A stretch of 55,490 bases of DNA from Akkermansiaceae bacterium (GTDB lineage: Bacteria; Verrucomicrobiota; Verrucomicrobiia; Verrucomicrobiales; Akkermansiaceae). Position numbers and translations under genes: made by a program. The DNA is taken from NCBI GenBank assembly GCA_029253285.1, contig JAQWZU010000125.1:1-55490 (forward strand), in the 5' to 3' direction. Below, in pieces: positions 45,964 through 55,227 of the stretch. Every line of letters starts with the position of its first letter. The first letter of the stretch is position 1. The notes under the pieces are model-generated. The model was not told the origin of the DNA. It did no database searches and worked only from the letters and a program-made list of their open reading frames with translations.

Positions 45964-48640
45964 TTTTCTTGGGTTTTTCTTTAGCCTTGTTTTTTTCGCC
46001 TTCCTTCGGCTTTTCTTCCTCTTTCTTTTTCTCGGTGGGCAGGGGAACCTTTACTCCATTGAGAATCTTGTGAAGAAGAATGTCGTCTTCGGCTAGGGAT
46101 GCGGTTTCAAGTTTGAAGGCGAGGCCAAGAACTTGGTTGCCTTTTTTGAAGGCTTGGCGTGATGCCTCGTCAAGGAGTTCAGAATAATCACGAACAGCTT
46201 CCTCAAAATCTTCTTCGTAGGATTCCCAAAGGTCATTTGCGTCGGTCTGGGCATCATCAAAGTAACGTTTGATTTTTTTCGGAGTTTTCGCGGGGATTTC
46301 TTCGGGGAGCCAATACTCTCCCTCCATTGCCTTGAGCTGTGCGATCAGGAATTGTTGTTGATCCGGAGTGAGTCGATCATCGAGGTTGATGACTTCCGAG
46401 TTCGATTTTTTGACGAAGTCATCTATGATATCGTCATACTTTTTCCGAAAGCGACCATAGTGTTTTCCGTGTTTGTTGATGATGTCCATCCGGACTTCCG
46501 CAAAGGCTTTTTCGAGAGCGGTGGGTTCATCTTCGGGGGCTTTGGCGACGGCGGAGAAGTTGCGTTGAGACGGGTGGGACCATTCGATAAGGAGGAAATT
46601 GACCGGCTTCTGAGTCCCACTTTCGTCATTAGCGCCGACTTCTCCGTCCATTTTTCTGATTACCAAGAATTCTTCTCCCTCGCCAAAGTTGTCTGGCTGT
46701 CCAGGTAGCCAGTTGAGAAAGTCGAAGCTTTCTCTGGTGACGTTCTCCCATTCGTCCTCGCTATTTTTGCGACCACCAATCCAGCACGATTTTTGCTTCT
46801 TGAGGACTCCCTGAAGGAGTCTGTGGGTATAGGCCATCTCTTTTTCATTGGACATGACAGCGAGGTGTCCCCCGCCTGAAATTGCAAGGTTCGACGCTTC
46901 GCCCCATTTCATGGCTCTGCGAACAAGGAGAAACCGGGAGCCTCCGACATTGGCAGTGCCAGCTGGGAAGATAGGAGCGCGTTTTTCGTTCAGGGCGGCG
47001 GCGGTTCGAGCGAGTTGGGATTCGAGGGAGGAGGGGGTCGTTCCGTCGAGTTTCCATTCGAGAATGAAGGGGAGTTTGAGCGAAGCCGGGTGGTCTTCGA
47101 GGAGGGGAGCGCTCTCCGAGAGCGCGGCGAAATTCTCGCCATCAGGGGTGGTGGTTGTTTTGTTATCCGGCCCTCCTTCGGTCCATACAGAAGGGGCGAC
47201 CGCTGTGCCATCCTGCCAGTGCCATTTCCCTTCAGTTCCCGAATCAGAGGCCCCTACCCAGATGGCCGATTGTTCTTTGAATGATTCGCGAGCCCACTTG
47301 AGGGTTTCGGGATTGGGGAAGAGGGCGAGGCTGGCTCCAAAGGTGGATGAGAGTTTGTTTGCTTCGTGCCAGGTAACCGGGAGCTCGGTGTAGAAGTAAG
47401 CCGAGCCATTGTGCTTTTGAGTAAAGGGTGGGAATTCTCCCCGCTTACCGGCAAGGAGGTCTTCCTTGAGGCGCTGGAGAGCTTGTAGAGGTGTTTCTTT
47501 AACGACGACTTTCTCAGGTTTCTTCGGAGCATCCTTTTTGGGCCGCTTCGGCTTCACCTTGGGTGGGTCAGGCGTAGGTTTTGGGGGTGTCTTGGCGACG
47601 ACCTTTTTGGGAGTGTCTTTCTCTTTTTTCTTCGAGTTATCAATGACGGGAATGTTAGGGTCCCCGGCTTTGTTGAAAAAGGTGAAGTAGGCGAAGGTTC
47701 CTCCTCCGCCCAGAATAAGGAGGGTGAGGAGGAGAGGGAGGAAGGAAGATTTCTTGGCGCTGGCGAGGCTGGGGTTTGCCATGATCGGCCTTGGACCGTT
47801 ATCAGTGGGAGCAGCAAAGCGCGGGCCGGAAAGCTTTGGCGCCAGCTTGTCCAAGGAATCGGCAAGATCCTGGGCATCGTGATACCGAGTTGACGGGTCG
47901 GCGTGGGTGGCTTTTTTAAGGATGGCATCGATCCGAGGATCGTTGCCAATGGTCATGCCAGTGGAATCCGCTGCAGGCGGTTGTCCGCTGAGGAGTTCGT
48001 AGAGTAAGGCTCCAATTGAGAAGATATCCGATCGTTGGTCGACGGGGTGGTCGTTTTTGTAGACTTCCGGGGCGGTGTAGCCGGGGGTGCCGAAGACAAC
48101 GCCTCCCGATCGGTCCTGATCCAAGGGGCGGGCGAGTCCGAAATCCCCAATCTTCGGATTGGCTTCGAGATCGAGGAGAATGTTGGCCGGTTTGATGTCC
48201 CGGTGGATGATGCCGCCGGCATGTGCATGAGCGAGACCACGGGAGATGGTCGAGACCATTTCAAAAGCCACGAGCGGATCGATGGCCTTTTTGTGAACGG
48301 AGTAGTAAAGGGCCTTTCCCTCTACGAATTCCATGACGATGAAGAGCATTCCATCGATGTCACCAAAGTCATACACCCCGATGAGGTTGGGGTGGTTCAG
48401 CTTGGCCATGGCCTTGGCCTCGGCTTCGAAGGAGGCCCGGAAGTTTTCATCTTCGCCAAATTCCCGGGGGAGAATTTTAATGGCGACAAGTCGATCGAGT
48501 GATCGTTGGGTTGCGCGATACACGGCACCCATTCCTCCTTGCGCAATGAATGCTTCGATCTCGTAGGCCGGAAAAAGGGGAGCCAGCTCCTCGGGAGAGG
48601 GAGCGACGAACTCGGCCGGATTGTGAGATGGATCTGACAT
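45956..48640 (-). CDS. Membrane Ser/Thr protein kinase with two C-type-lectin-like domains
   Basis: An 894-aa transmembrane Hanks-type kinase. Catalytic elements are complete: Gly loop AQGGMGAVY (33-41), Lys55 (VAIKI), HRD at 146-148 ([14 protein letters not shown]), DFG at 166-168 and a GTPGYTAPE activation segment. One membrane helix lies at 299-321, then a Pro/Lys-rich linker to about 385. The extracytoplasmic side has two C-type-lectin-like or sulfatase-modifying-like folds at about 408-530 and 565-690 ([18 protein letters not shown] is typical), then a helical region and a very Lys/Glu-rich tail. The domains could sense a glycan or other ligand; this is inferred. The stop overlaps the ferredoxin ATG by 8 nt. 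Confidence 0.92.
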   Translation of the reverse strand: MSDPSHNPAEFVAPSPEELAPLFPAYEIEAFIAQGGMGAVYRATQRSLDRLVAIKILPREFGEDENFRASFEAEAKAMAKLNHPNLIGVYDFGDIDGMLFIVMEFVEGKALYYSVHKKAIDPLVAFEMVSTISRGLAHAHAGGIIHRDIKPANILLDLEANPKIGDFGLARPLDQDRSGGVVFGTPGYTAPEVYKNDHPVDQRSDIFSIGALLYELLSGQPPAADSTGMTIGNDPRIDAILKKATHADPSTRYHDAQDLADSLDKLAPKLSGPRFAAPTDNGPRPIMANPSLASAKKSSFLPLLLTLLILGGGGTFAYFTFFNKAGDPNIPVIDNSKKKEKDTPKKVVAKTPPKPTPDPPKVKPKRPKKDAPKKPEKVVVKETPLQALQRLKEDLLAGKRGEFPPFTQKHNGSAYFYTELPVTWHEANKLSSTFGASLALFPNPETLKWARESFKEQSAIWVGASDSGTEGKWHWQDGTAVAPSVWTEGGPDNKTTTTPDGENFAALSESAPLLEDHPASLKLPFILEWKLDGTTPSSLESQLARTAAALNEKRAPIFPAGTANVGGSRFLLVRRAMKWGEASNLAISGGGHLAVMSNEKEMAYTHRLLQGVLKKQKSCWIGGRKNSEDEWENVTRESFDFLNWLPGQPDNFGEGEEFLVIRKMDGEVGANDESGTQKPVNFLLIEWSHPSQRNFSAVAKAPEDEPTALEKAFAEVRMDIINKHGKHYGRFRKKYDDIIDDFVKKSNSEVINLDDRLTPDQQQFLIAQLKAMEGEYWLPEEIPAKTPKKIKRYFDDAQTDANDLWESYEEDFEEAVRDYSELLDEASRQAFKKGNQVLGLAFKLETASLAEDDILLHKILNGVKVPLPTEKKKEEEKPKEGEKNKAKEKPKKNE

Positions 48641-48751
48641 TTTCAGGAAAGCTTCTACCCGAAAGCGGCGCGATGCGGCCTATTTAGGATAGAATTATGC
48701 TATTATTATTAAGACGGGGAAATAGTCTGAATCCTTGCAGAGTTCTTGAAA

Positions 48752-49753
48752 TTAGAGAATTTCGGCGATTTGAACAGCGTTGAGTGCGGCTCCTTTCTTA
48801 ACTTGATCTCCGACGACCCAGAGGGCGAGAGCGTTGGAGAGGACCTGATCTTCGCGAACCCGTCCAACGAGGCAGTCGTCTTTCCCGGTGGTGTCGAGTG
48901 GGACTGGGTAGAGTGACCGGAATGGATCGTCGACGAGTCGTAGTCCGGGGCAGTTTGAGAGTGCTGCGTGGGCCTCGCTGACCGTGGGTTTTTTTTCGAA
49001 AATCGCGGTGAGGGAGATCGAGTGTGATCTCATGACGGGGACACGGACGCAGGTGCAGGTTACTTTGAGCCCCGGGAGATCGAGAATCTTACGCCCTTCA
49101 TGCAGCATTTTTTGCTCTTCTTTTGTGTAGCCACTGTCCTCGAAGGCGTCGACATGGGGGATGACATTGTGGGCAATTTGGTGGGGATAGACCTTCTTTT
49201 CTATGGGATTCCCATTGGTGAGAGCCTTGATTTGAGCATCGAGCTCCGCGATTCCCTGGGCGCCACTGCCAGAGACTGCTTGATAGGTGGAGGCGATAAT
49301 CCCCCTGAGGCCAAAGGCTTTGTGGAGTGGGGCGAGCCCCATTAGCGTGATGATAGTGCTGCAATTCGGGTTGGCGATGATGTTACGCGGATGATTTCGG
49401 GCGGCATCGGGATTGATCTCGGGAATGACGAGGGGCACACCTTCGTCCATTCTGAAGGCGGAGGAGTTGTCGATGACGACGCATCCTGCCTTTGCCGCGA
49501 TGGGGCCGTATTTAAGGGAAATTTCTCCTCCAGCAGAGAAGAGAGCAATGTCGATACCCGCGAAGCTGTCGGCGGTTAGCTCTTTGATAGTGATCTCTTC
49601 CCCTCGAAAGGTGAGATTCTGTCCGGCTGATCTGGCTGAGGCTAGAAGAGTAAGATGGGAGAGGGGAAAGTTCCGTTCTTCGAGGCATACAAGCATTTCG
49701 CGGCCTACTGCTCCGGTAGCTCCAACGATGGAGACATGAGGCTGGTTGGTCAT
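48752..49753 (-). CDS. asd: Aspartate-semialdehyde dehydrogenase
   Basis: NADPH-dependent conversion of aspartyl phosphate to aspartate semialdehyde, feeding lysine, diaminopimelate, threonine and methionine. The coenzyme motif SIVGATGAVGREML is near the start. The catalytic Cys131 lies in ANPNCSTII, and the family's TYQAVSGSGAQG and RVPVMRSHSISL follow. I chose the ATG at 49753 (MTNQPHVSIV); an in-frame ATG at 49768 adds five residues. Length about 333 aa is normal. A 6-bp hairpin (GAAATT/AATTTC) spans the stop codon. Confidence 0.95.
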   Translation of the reverse strand: MTNQPHVSIVGATGAVGREMLVCLEERNFPLSHLTLLASARSAGQNLTFRGEEITIKELTADSFAGIDIALFSAGGEISLKYGPIAAKAGCVVIDNSSAFRMDEGVPLVIPEINPDAARNHPRNIIANPNCSTIITLMGLAPLHKAFGLRGIIASTYQAVSGSGAQGIAELDAQIKALTNGNPIEKKVYPHQIAHNVIPHVDAFEDSGYTKEEQKMLHEGRKILDLPGLKVTCTCVRVPVMRSHSISLTAIFEKKPTVSEAHAALSNCPGLRLVDDPFRSLYPVPLDTTGKDDCLVGRVREDQVLSNALALWVVGDQVKKGAALNAVQIAEIL

Positions 49754-49849
49754 GGGAAGCGGGAACATAGCGGGACTTTGTCACGATGCAATACTGGGTT
49801 CATTGGAACCACGCTTCCTGAAAAAGTAAGAAAAACCTTACTTAACCAC

Positions 49850-49877
49850 TTGCAAGCCCTTAGGACTTTAGTATTCT
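49850..49877 (+). promoter_or_regulatory. Probable promoter of the first small lipoprotein
   Basis: TTGCAA (49850-49855), a 16-nt spacer and TATTCT (49872-49877), followed by a GC-rich discriminator. Just upstream is an AAGTAAG/CTTACTT inverted repeat (49824-49843). The transcript would carry a leader of roughly 120 nt before the ATG at 50003; I see no ORF in it. Confidence 0.5.
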
Positions 49878-50002
49878 CGCCTCCAAGTTGGACGGAAAGC
49901 GTTTGTGCTTTCTGAGCCCTTCTTCGAGTTTTGCGGTGATTTGCTCCTTCGGAGGTAATTGGCTGTAGATCTCAAAAACCAACCAAAACAGAAAAAGAAA
50001 AT

Positions 50003-50122
50003 ATGAAAATTGCAACCGTCCTCGGTCTCGTCGCAGCTCTTGCTGGTTTCTCACTGTCCTCTTGCGGCAGCACTCCTGAGCCAGCACCAGTGCCTGCTCC
50101 CGTTGAAATTCCTGCTAAGTAA
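50003..50122 (+). CDS. Tiny lipoprotein (39 aa)
   Basis: Starts MKIATVLGLVAALAGFSLSS and continues CGSTPEPAPVPAPVEIPAK. The lipobox is LSSC, giving a mature peptide of only about 19 residues, nearly all Pro, Ala and Glu. This resembles entericidin-like or other very small lipoproteins in size and layout, but shows no specific similarity I can name. The stop is followed by an independent intergenic region and a second lipoprotein of the same design. Confidence 0.7.
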   Translation: MKIATVLGLVAALAGFSLSSCGSTPEPAPVPAPVEIPAK

Positions 50123-50218
50123 TTTCGACAGACCTGAAAAAAGGTTTCGCTCGGAGAGTTCGACTTGACGTTGTCTCTCCGGGCCAATTCTGTTCACAGT
50201 CACACCAAATTCTATACT

Positions 50219-50386
50219 ATGAAATTTTTTAAGTTTATTGCTCTTTCCGCTTTCGCGATTGGATCACTCGGTCTCAGCTCATGTGGATGTGCCACTGGTG
50301 AAGAGGCTGTTCCTTCTCTCCAGTCTCTTCCCAAGTTCAAGGAGCTACCTGTGCTCAAGGAGCTTCCTGTTACTGACGAGAAGTAA
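50219..50386 (+). CDS. Small lipoprotein (55 aa)
   Basis: ATG at 50219. The signal peptide KFIALSAFAIGSLGLSSCG ends in lipobox LSSC, and a second Cys follows two residues later. The mature part of about 33 residues carries a repeat of the form K(F/L)KELPV. A longer frame beginning at 50165 has no plausible leader, so the downstream ATG is chosen. A strong terminator follows 31 nt after the stop. With the 39-aa neighbour it forms a pair of tiny, probably abundant lipoproteins. Confidence 0.7.
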   Translation: MKFFKFIALSAFAIGSLGLSSCGCATGEEAVPSLQSLPKFKELPVLKELPVTDEK

Positions 50387-50417
50387 TTGGACACCTCAGG
50401 GGCGAAATTATTTTCCA

Positions 50418-50450
50418 AGAGCCGCGATTTCGATCGCGGCTCTTTTTTTT
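50418..50450 (+). terminator. Strong Rho-independent terminator after the small lipoprotein
   Basis: An 11-bp perfect stem (AGAGCCGCGAT with ATCGCGGCTCT) with a TTCG tetraloop is followed by eight T residues. It is textbook in form and ends the lipoprotein transcription unit. Confidence 0.95.
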
Positions 50451-50506
50451 GAGTGCAAAGAGAACTTCCCATTGAATTCATTCGGGCCTAGATTGTTGGA
50501 TAACAG

Positions 50507-51190
50507 ATGAATAAGAAATTTTTAATCCACATGATGATCTTGTTGGTCATGATCATAGTCACCATTGGCTCGTGGGCCCGAGCAAATGCCAAGGCTGAAC
50601 AGGCAAAGAAGGATGCGGAAGAGGTCTTTGTGAATGACGATTATGCCGAGACCTACATCGGTGATGAGGCTGACCGGACGGGGAATGTCATGATCGCGAC
50701 AGCATTACCCTTCATGATCACAGTGCTGTATGCCGGTATCTTAGGGGTGACCTATTTTTTGCCTGCAGCAGTAGAAAAGGTCTCGGAAGAAGTATACGGT
50801 TCGACGGAAGAGATCGACGAGGATGGGATGCATGATGCGCGGGCCGCATTTGCGAAAGGAGAATATACCGAAGCCATCCGGCTTTATCGGGAGGTCTGGG
50901 AGCAGGATAAGGCTAATCGGTTTCCCATCGTGGAAGTCGCCAAGATTCAGCACGATAATTTGGAGAGTCCGTCTCTGGCAGTTGATACCTTGAGAGAAGC
51001 TCTTGAGTCGAATGATTGGCGTGAGAATGATGCTGCTTTCTTCATGTTCCGGATTGCCGATATTTACGAACATGATTTGGAGCAGCATGAGGGGGCGATT
51101 CAAATTCTTCGGCAGGTGATCGAAGAATTACCCGGTGGAAGGCATGCCGCCAATGCTACTCATAAGCTAAGGGAACTGGGTGCGATTTAG
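50507..51190 (+). CDS. Membrane protein with TPR-like domain
   Basis: A 227-aa protein with two membrane helices (about 5-24, IHMMILLVMIIVTIGSW, and 65-90, MIATALPFMITVLYAGILGV) flanking a small periplasmic loop. The cytoplasmic C-terminal half has TPR-like helix pairs (HDARAAFAKGEYTEAIRLYR; EHDLEQHEGAIQILRQVIEE). It is likely a scaffold for protein contacts. It lies 11 nt before comEC in the same direction, so a link to DNA uptake is possible but unproven. Confidence 0.75.
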   Translation: MNKKFLIHMMILLVMIIVTIGSWARANAKAEQAKKDAEEVFVNDDYAETYIGDEADRTGNVMIATALPFMITVLYAGILGVTYFLPAAVEKVSEEVYGSTEEIDEDGMHDARAAFAKGEYTEAIRLYREVWEQDKANRFPIVEVAKIQHDNLESPSLAVDTLREALESNDWRENDAAFFMFRIADIYEHDLEQHEGAIQILRQVIEELPGGRHAANATHKLRELGAI

Positions 51191-51201
51191 AGCGAGAACC
51201 G

Positions 51202-53430
51202 GTGTCTTGGTTATTGAAAAAATGGCAGAACTTTATTGTTCTGGCTCCTTTGGCCTCTCTGGCATTTGCCTCGCTCTCAGGTGTGCTTTTTTCCGAATCA
51301 GTGGTGTGGGCACTCGGGCTTCTTGGGCTAGCCCTGTTGCTTTCCCGACCTGATTGGAAATGGAGGATGCTGGTAGTTTGTCTGGTTGTTTGTGTGGCGT
51401 GGCGAACCGAAGTGATTGAATCTCGGCTGGCAGAAAGTCACGGGCAATCGGGAAGCGAGTTTGTTGAGGGAACTCTCACCTTGGGGCGGGTCGACGCTGT
51501 CTTTGAAAGCCAACGGTCCGGGCGGCTTGAGATGAATAGTGGTGAGGTCCGCAAAGTGATGGTGATGCGTGCCTCGGAGTATCGTGCAGGCGAGATTCTT
51601 GAGGTGAGAGGGAAGATGTTCTCTCCCGGAACTCCCAGAAATCCAGGTGAGTTTTCCATGTTGGATTACTGGAAAAACAGATCGATTGAGCGGGGCTTGT
51701 CCATCGTCGTTGCTGAGTCCCGGGGGCTCCGTTGGCAATCGGCTCCCGTCCAGTGGGCGGAGAGGTTGAAGTTAAGACTGCAAGAGGGCGTCAGTGCCGG
51801 TCTGGAAAATGACTTGGTGGGTCAATCGGTAATTCAAGCGATGGTGTTGGGTGAAAAGCCACCTGCCGATTCCGAAATCAGCGTGGCCTTTCGGGAGAGC
51901 GGAGCAATGCATGTTTTTGCCGTGAGTGGTTTGCATGTCACCTTGGTGGGAGCGATCGCCTGGATGGTGTTGATGAATCTCCCCGTTCCCCGGCGGGTGG
52001 GGGTAGTTGTGGTGCTTTTGGCGATGGTGTCCTATGCCATGGTCACGGGAGCCCGACCGCCCGCAGTGCGAGCGACCTTGATGGCAATTTGTTTCCTTGG
52101 AGCCTTTGTGTTGCGTCGGCGACCTTCTTTGTTCAACGCGCTGGCCTTGAGTTTTGTGTTGGCGGTGATTTGGGATCCAACGCAAGTGAAGCAAATCGGG
52201 TTTCAATTGTCGTATGGGGTTCTGATGGCGATTGGGGCAGGTGTTGGGGTGGCTTACCGTTTTACGGGGAAGTTCGCCGAGGTGGATTCCTTTTTTCCAC
52301 TGCGGCTTCTCGATGTTTGGCAGCGGAGGTGGCTGGCAGTGAGGAGATATTTCGCGGCTCTTGGTGCGACTTCGATTGTGGCCTGGCTGGGGTCGTTTCC
52401 CTTTATGCTTTGGCATTTTGGAATTGTTACTCCGGTCTCGGTGCTCGCGAGTCTTGCCTTAATCCCTCTCACCACCGTGATTCTGGGGTTGGCTTTTACG
52501 GGTTCTTTTCTGGGTGTGTTTTGGCCGGAGTTGGGAATGCTCTCGAATCGACTTAATGGCGCGATTGCTCGTACGGCATACTATACGGCGGATGGTTTTG
52601 CTTCCGTGCCCATGGGGCATTGGAAGGCAAGGCGGGGGAGCGGTGCGGATTGGGTGGTGTTGGATCCGGCGGATGGCGGAGCGGCGTCCTATCTGGATGT
52701 GGGGGGAGGCGTGATGATCGATGTCGGAAGTGAGAAATTCTATCGCCATACTCTGCGGTCGATTTTAAGAAAATGGGGTGCGGAGGTGGAGGTGCTAGCC
52801 TTGAGTCATCCTGATGGAAATCACGTTGGAGGAGCTCATCTCTTGATGCAACAGGGGGACTTGAGGAACGCGATTATTCCAACGATGAAAGCTCAAAGTC
52901 CCAGCTACCGGGATTTCACCTCAGGAGCTGAAGACCATGGTTGTGAGATTCTTGTGGGGACCCGCGGCGAGCGCTACCAATTGGGTGGGGATGTTTGGCT
53001 GGAGGTGATTCGAGAGGGGTTGTCGCAAGATCGTGGGATTGCAGACAACCGCACCATGGTGATGCGGGTGCATTGGAAAGGCTGGCGTGTCCTGCTGCTA
53101 GGGGACTTGGGTTTGGAAGATGAATTGGCGTTGTTGGAGGGAGAATATGATTTGGCAGCCGATGTCATTCTTCTTGGGAGGCATCATCATGGAAATTCGA
53201 TCAATATGCCTTTTTTGAAAGCAACTGGTGCTAAAGCGGTCATCACGAGTGCGGCGAACTATCCGCCTTTTGAAAAGCCTCCCCAGAATTGGATTCAAAC
53301 GATGGAGCGGAACGGAATAGAGATCTTCAATCAGGCCGAGACGGGTGCTGTCTTAATGGATTTTGGAGAGAATGATTTGGAACTCAGAGCCTTCCTTGAG
53401 GAAGAGAAAAAGCTGATTCTCGAGCGTTAA
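51202..53430 (+). CDS. comEC: ComEC/Rec2-type DNA uptake channel
   Basis: Polytopic inner-membrane protein that passes single-stranded DNA into the cytoplasm during natural transformation. The 742-aa protein starts at GTG. It has an N-terminal membrane part, the Competence signature (RESGAMHVFAVSGLHVTLVG; TGARPPAVRATLMA; QIGFQLSYGVLMAIG), and a C-terminal metallo-beta-lactamase-like domain (LSHPDGNHVGGAHLL, VLLLGDLGLEDE, GRHHHGNSINMPFL). In the metal motif the usual HxDxDH reads HPDGNH, an Asp-to-Asn change that may affect nuclease activity. It converges with alr, and the stops share a TTAA. Confidence 0.88.
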   Translation: MSWLLKKWQNFIVLAPLASLAFASLSGVLFSESVVWALGLLGLALLLSRPDWKWRMLVVCLVVCVAWRTEVIESRLAESHGQSGSEFVEGTLTLGRVDAVFESQRSGRLEMNSGEVRKVMVMRASEYRAGEILEVRGKMFSPGTPRNPGEFSMLDYWKNRSIERGLSIVVAESRGLRWQSAPVQWAERLKLRLQEGVSAGLENDLVGQSVIQAMVLGEKPPADSEISVAFRESGAMHVFAVSGLHVTLVGAIAWMVLMNLPVPRRVGVVVVLLAMVSYAMVTGARPPAVRATLMAICFLGAFVLRRRPSLFNALALSFVLAVIWDPTQVKQIGFQLSYGVLMAIGAGVGVAYRFTGKFAEVDSFFPLRLLDVWQRRWLAVRRYFAALGATSIVAWLGSFPFMLWHFGIVTPVSVLASLALIPLTTVILGLAFTGSFLGVFWPELGMLSNRLNGAIARTAYYTADGFASVPMGHWKARRGSGADWVVLDPADGGAASYLDVGGGVMIDVGSEKFYRHTLRSILRKWGAEVEVLALSHPDGNHVGGAHLLMQQGDLRNAIIPTMKAQSPSYRDFTSGAEDHGCEILVGTRGERYQLGGDVWLEVIREGLSQDRGIADNRTMVMRVHWKGWRVLLLGDLGLEDELALLEGEYDLAADVILLGRHHHGNSINMPFLKATGAKAVITSAANYPPFEKPPQNWIQTMERNGIEIFNQAETGAVLMDFGENDLELRAFLEEEKKLILER

Positions 53431-54512
53431 AGATAACGTCGTTCGACCCGTGGCGTGATTTGGGTGAGAAGCTCCCAGGGAATGGATCCAGCTTTGAACG
53501 CGAGATCTGACACGAGAAGGTCGGCACCAAAGAGGATCGCTTCATCGCCGGGTTGGCATTCGGAAAGTTCGGTAACATCGACGATGATTTGGTCCATCGT
53601 CACTCGGCCGAGAAGTGGACAGAGCGTCCCGTTTATGAGGACCTTGGTTCCTTTTTCGGAGAGTGAGCGAGGGTAGCCATCGCCATACCCGATCCCAAGA
53701 ACAGCCGCCTTGGTGTCGCGGGTGAGCAAGGTTCGCCCGTACGAGACACCATGACCTTTGGGGAGTTCGTTGATCACCGAGATGCGTGTTTTGAGCGACA
53801 TCACGGGCTTGAGTTGTTCTTGCTCATCCGGAAAGGGCGAGATTCCATAGAGCAGTAGGCCGGGGCGCACGAGGTTGCTTGTTGTGCTGCGGTATTTCAT
53901 CAGCCCGGCGGAATTGCTGATGTGGATGTGAAAAGGGGAATGATCCTGTGGGATGGTGGCAGCAATTTTATCGTAGAGAGCGATCTGTTGACGCGTGAAG
54001 GTTTCGTCTTCATCTGCGACCGGAAGATGGGAGCCGATGCCGGTGAGCTTGATTCCGGGGGATGATTTTATGGCGACAAGGGCTTCTGGGATTTGGTCGG
54101 GCAAAAAGCCGCCCCGGCCCATTCCGGTATCCAAAGCAAGGTGGGCGGAAATTGGTTTTGCCCTCCCGAGTTGATTAAAGTGGGCGATTTCGTCGAGAGA
54201 GCAGAGGCAGGGTGTCCATCCGTTTTCGGCAATTTCAGCGCGTTCTGCCGGGAGGGTCGCGCCGAGGATATAAGGCGTGGTTTTGATGCCTGCGCGGGCG
54301 AGTCGGCGGGCCTCGCCGGCATTGGCGACGCCGAGAAATGGCAGGCCGCAACCGTCGAGAGTGCGGGCGGTTTCCTCCAGACCGTGGCCGTAGGCGCCGG
54401 CTTTGATCACCGCCATGACCTCCTTGCCACAGAGCTTGCGGGCAACGGCGAGATTGTGAAGGAGGGCGCTCAGGTCGATTTCGGCCCAAGCGCGTGGTGG
54501 TGATTCGGTCAC
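53427..54512 (-). CDS. alr: Alanine racemase
   Basis: PLP enzyme that makes D-alanine for peptidoglycan. The PLP lysine is Lys37 in VIKAGAYGHG, where the more usual form is KADAYGHG. The second catalytic base is Tyr258 (GHGVSYGRT). RVTMDQIIVDVT and GIGYGDGYPR confirm the family. The 361 aa is typical. Its stop overlaps comEC's by three bases. Confidence 0.95.
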   Translation of the reverse strand: MTESPPRAWAEIDLSALLHNLAVARKLCGKEVMAVIKAGAYGHGLEETARTLDGCGLPFLGVANAGEARRLARAGIKTTPYILGATLPAERAEIAENGWTPCLCSLDEIAHFNQLGRAKPISAHLALDTGMGRGGFLPDQIPEALVAIKSSPGIKLTGIGSHLPVADEDETFTRQQIALYDKIAATIPQDHSPFHIHISNSAGLMKYRSTTSNLVRPGLLLYGISPFPDEQEQLKPVMSLKTRISVINELPKGHGVSYGRTLLTRDTKAAVLGIGYGDGYPRSLSEKGTKVLINGTLCPLLGRVTMDQIIVDVTELSECQPGDEAILFGADLLVSDLAFKAGSIPWELLTQITPRVERRYL

Positions 54513-54568
54513 GGGGAGAGAATATAGGGAATTTTGGATTTAGAAATTCCGAATTCCTCCGTTCTTCC

Positions 54569-55224
54569 ATGGTCGGGCAAGTAGGTGGATACGAAAAATT
54601 AGGGTCTTTTTACCTGGGCAAGGAAGATGACACCGAGAAAAGCGAGGTCACGGAAGATTTGCTTCTCTGCGACTCAAAGGACCTCGTTACGCAAGGGGGT
54701 GGTGCTGGGAATGACCGGTTCAGGAGAGACCGGGCTATGTATCGGTCTGCCCGAAGAGGCGATTATGGATAATATTCCGGCGATTGTGGTCGATCCCAAG
54801 GGGGGTATTTCCAATCTCCAACTGACTTTTCCGGAGTTTCGGGGGAGGGTTTTCGCCCATAGACCAATGAAGGCGATGTGTGGAAGAAGGGGGCGACGGA
54901 TTCGCTGAGAAGACAGCGAAGATATGGGAGTGGATGCCGATCCAATTCAATCTCCCGAAGCGTCCGATCAACAGCGCGACGCGCGCGATGAAACAGCGGC
55001 GGCTTGTGATGATTGCCAGGAATAAGGTGGAAAATTACGAGCGTGATTTGCAAGAGTTGGAAGATGAATCGGGGCAAGAGATTTTCTAGTTAGAAGAGAA
55101 GTTAGACGCTACACGAATAGCCCTTGAACCGGAACCCATCAAGCCCTACAAAAAAGACGTCGACGTTCGCGCGATGTCATTGCTTTGGCTTCCCTACAAC
55201 GATAACGGTCAACCTGTTTGGTAA
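54569..55224 (+). pseudogene. Degenerate HerA/DUF853-like P-loop ATPase remnant
   Basis: The ATG at 54569 opens [20 protein letters not shown] through [11 protein letters not shown] one-base shift in the GGGGG run near 54692-54696 then moves the homology to the next frame: [20 protein letters not shown] and [21 protein letters not shown]. The Walker A reads GMTGSGETG, with Glu where an active ATPase needs Lys. After another shift (about 54880) comes [11 protein letters not shown], and then a jump to the family's C-terminal coiled-coil part (RNKVENYERDLQELEDESGQ). A TAG lies at 55087-55089, with the same frame resuming as LEEKLDATRIALEPEPIKPY and ending LLWLPYNDNGQPVW before TAA at 55222-55224. 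The normal middle (several hundred residues) is missing. I infer a large deletion plus decay. Confidence 0.75.
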
Positions 55225-55227
55225 ACA

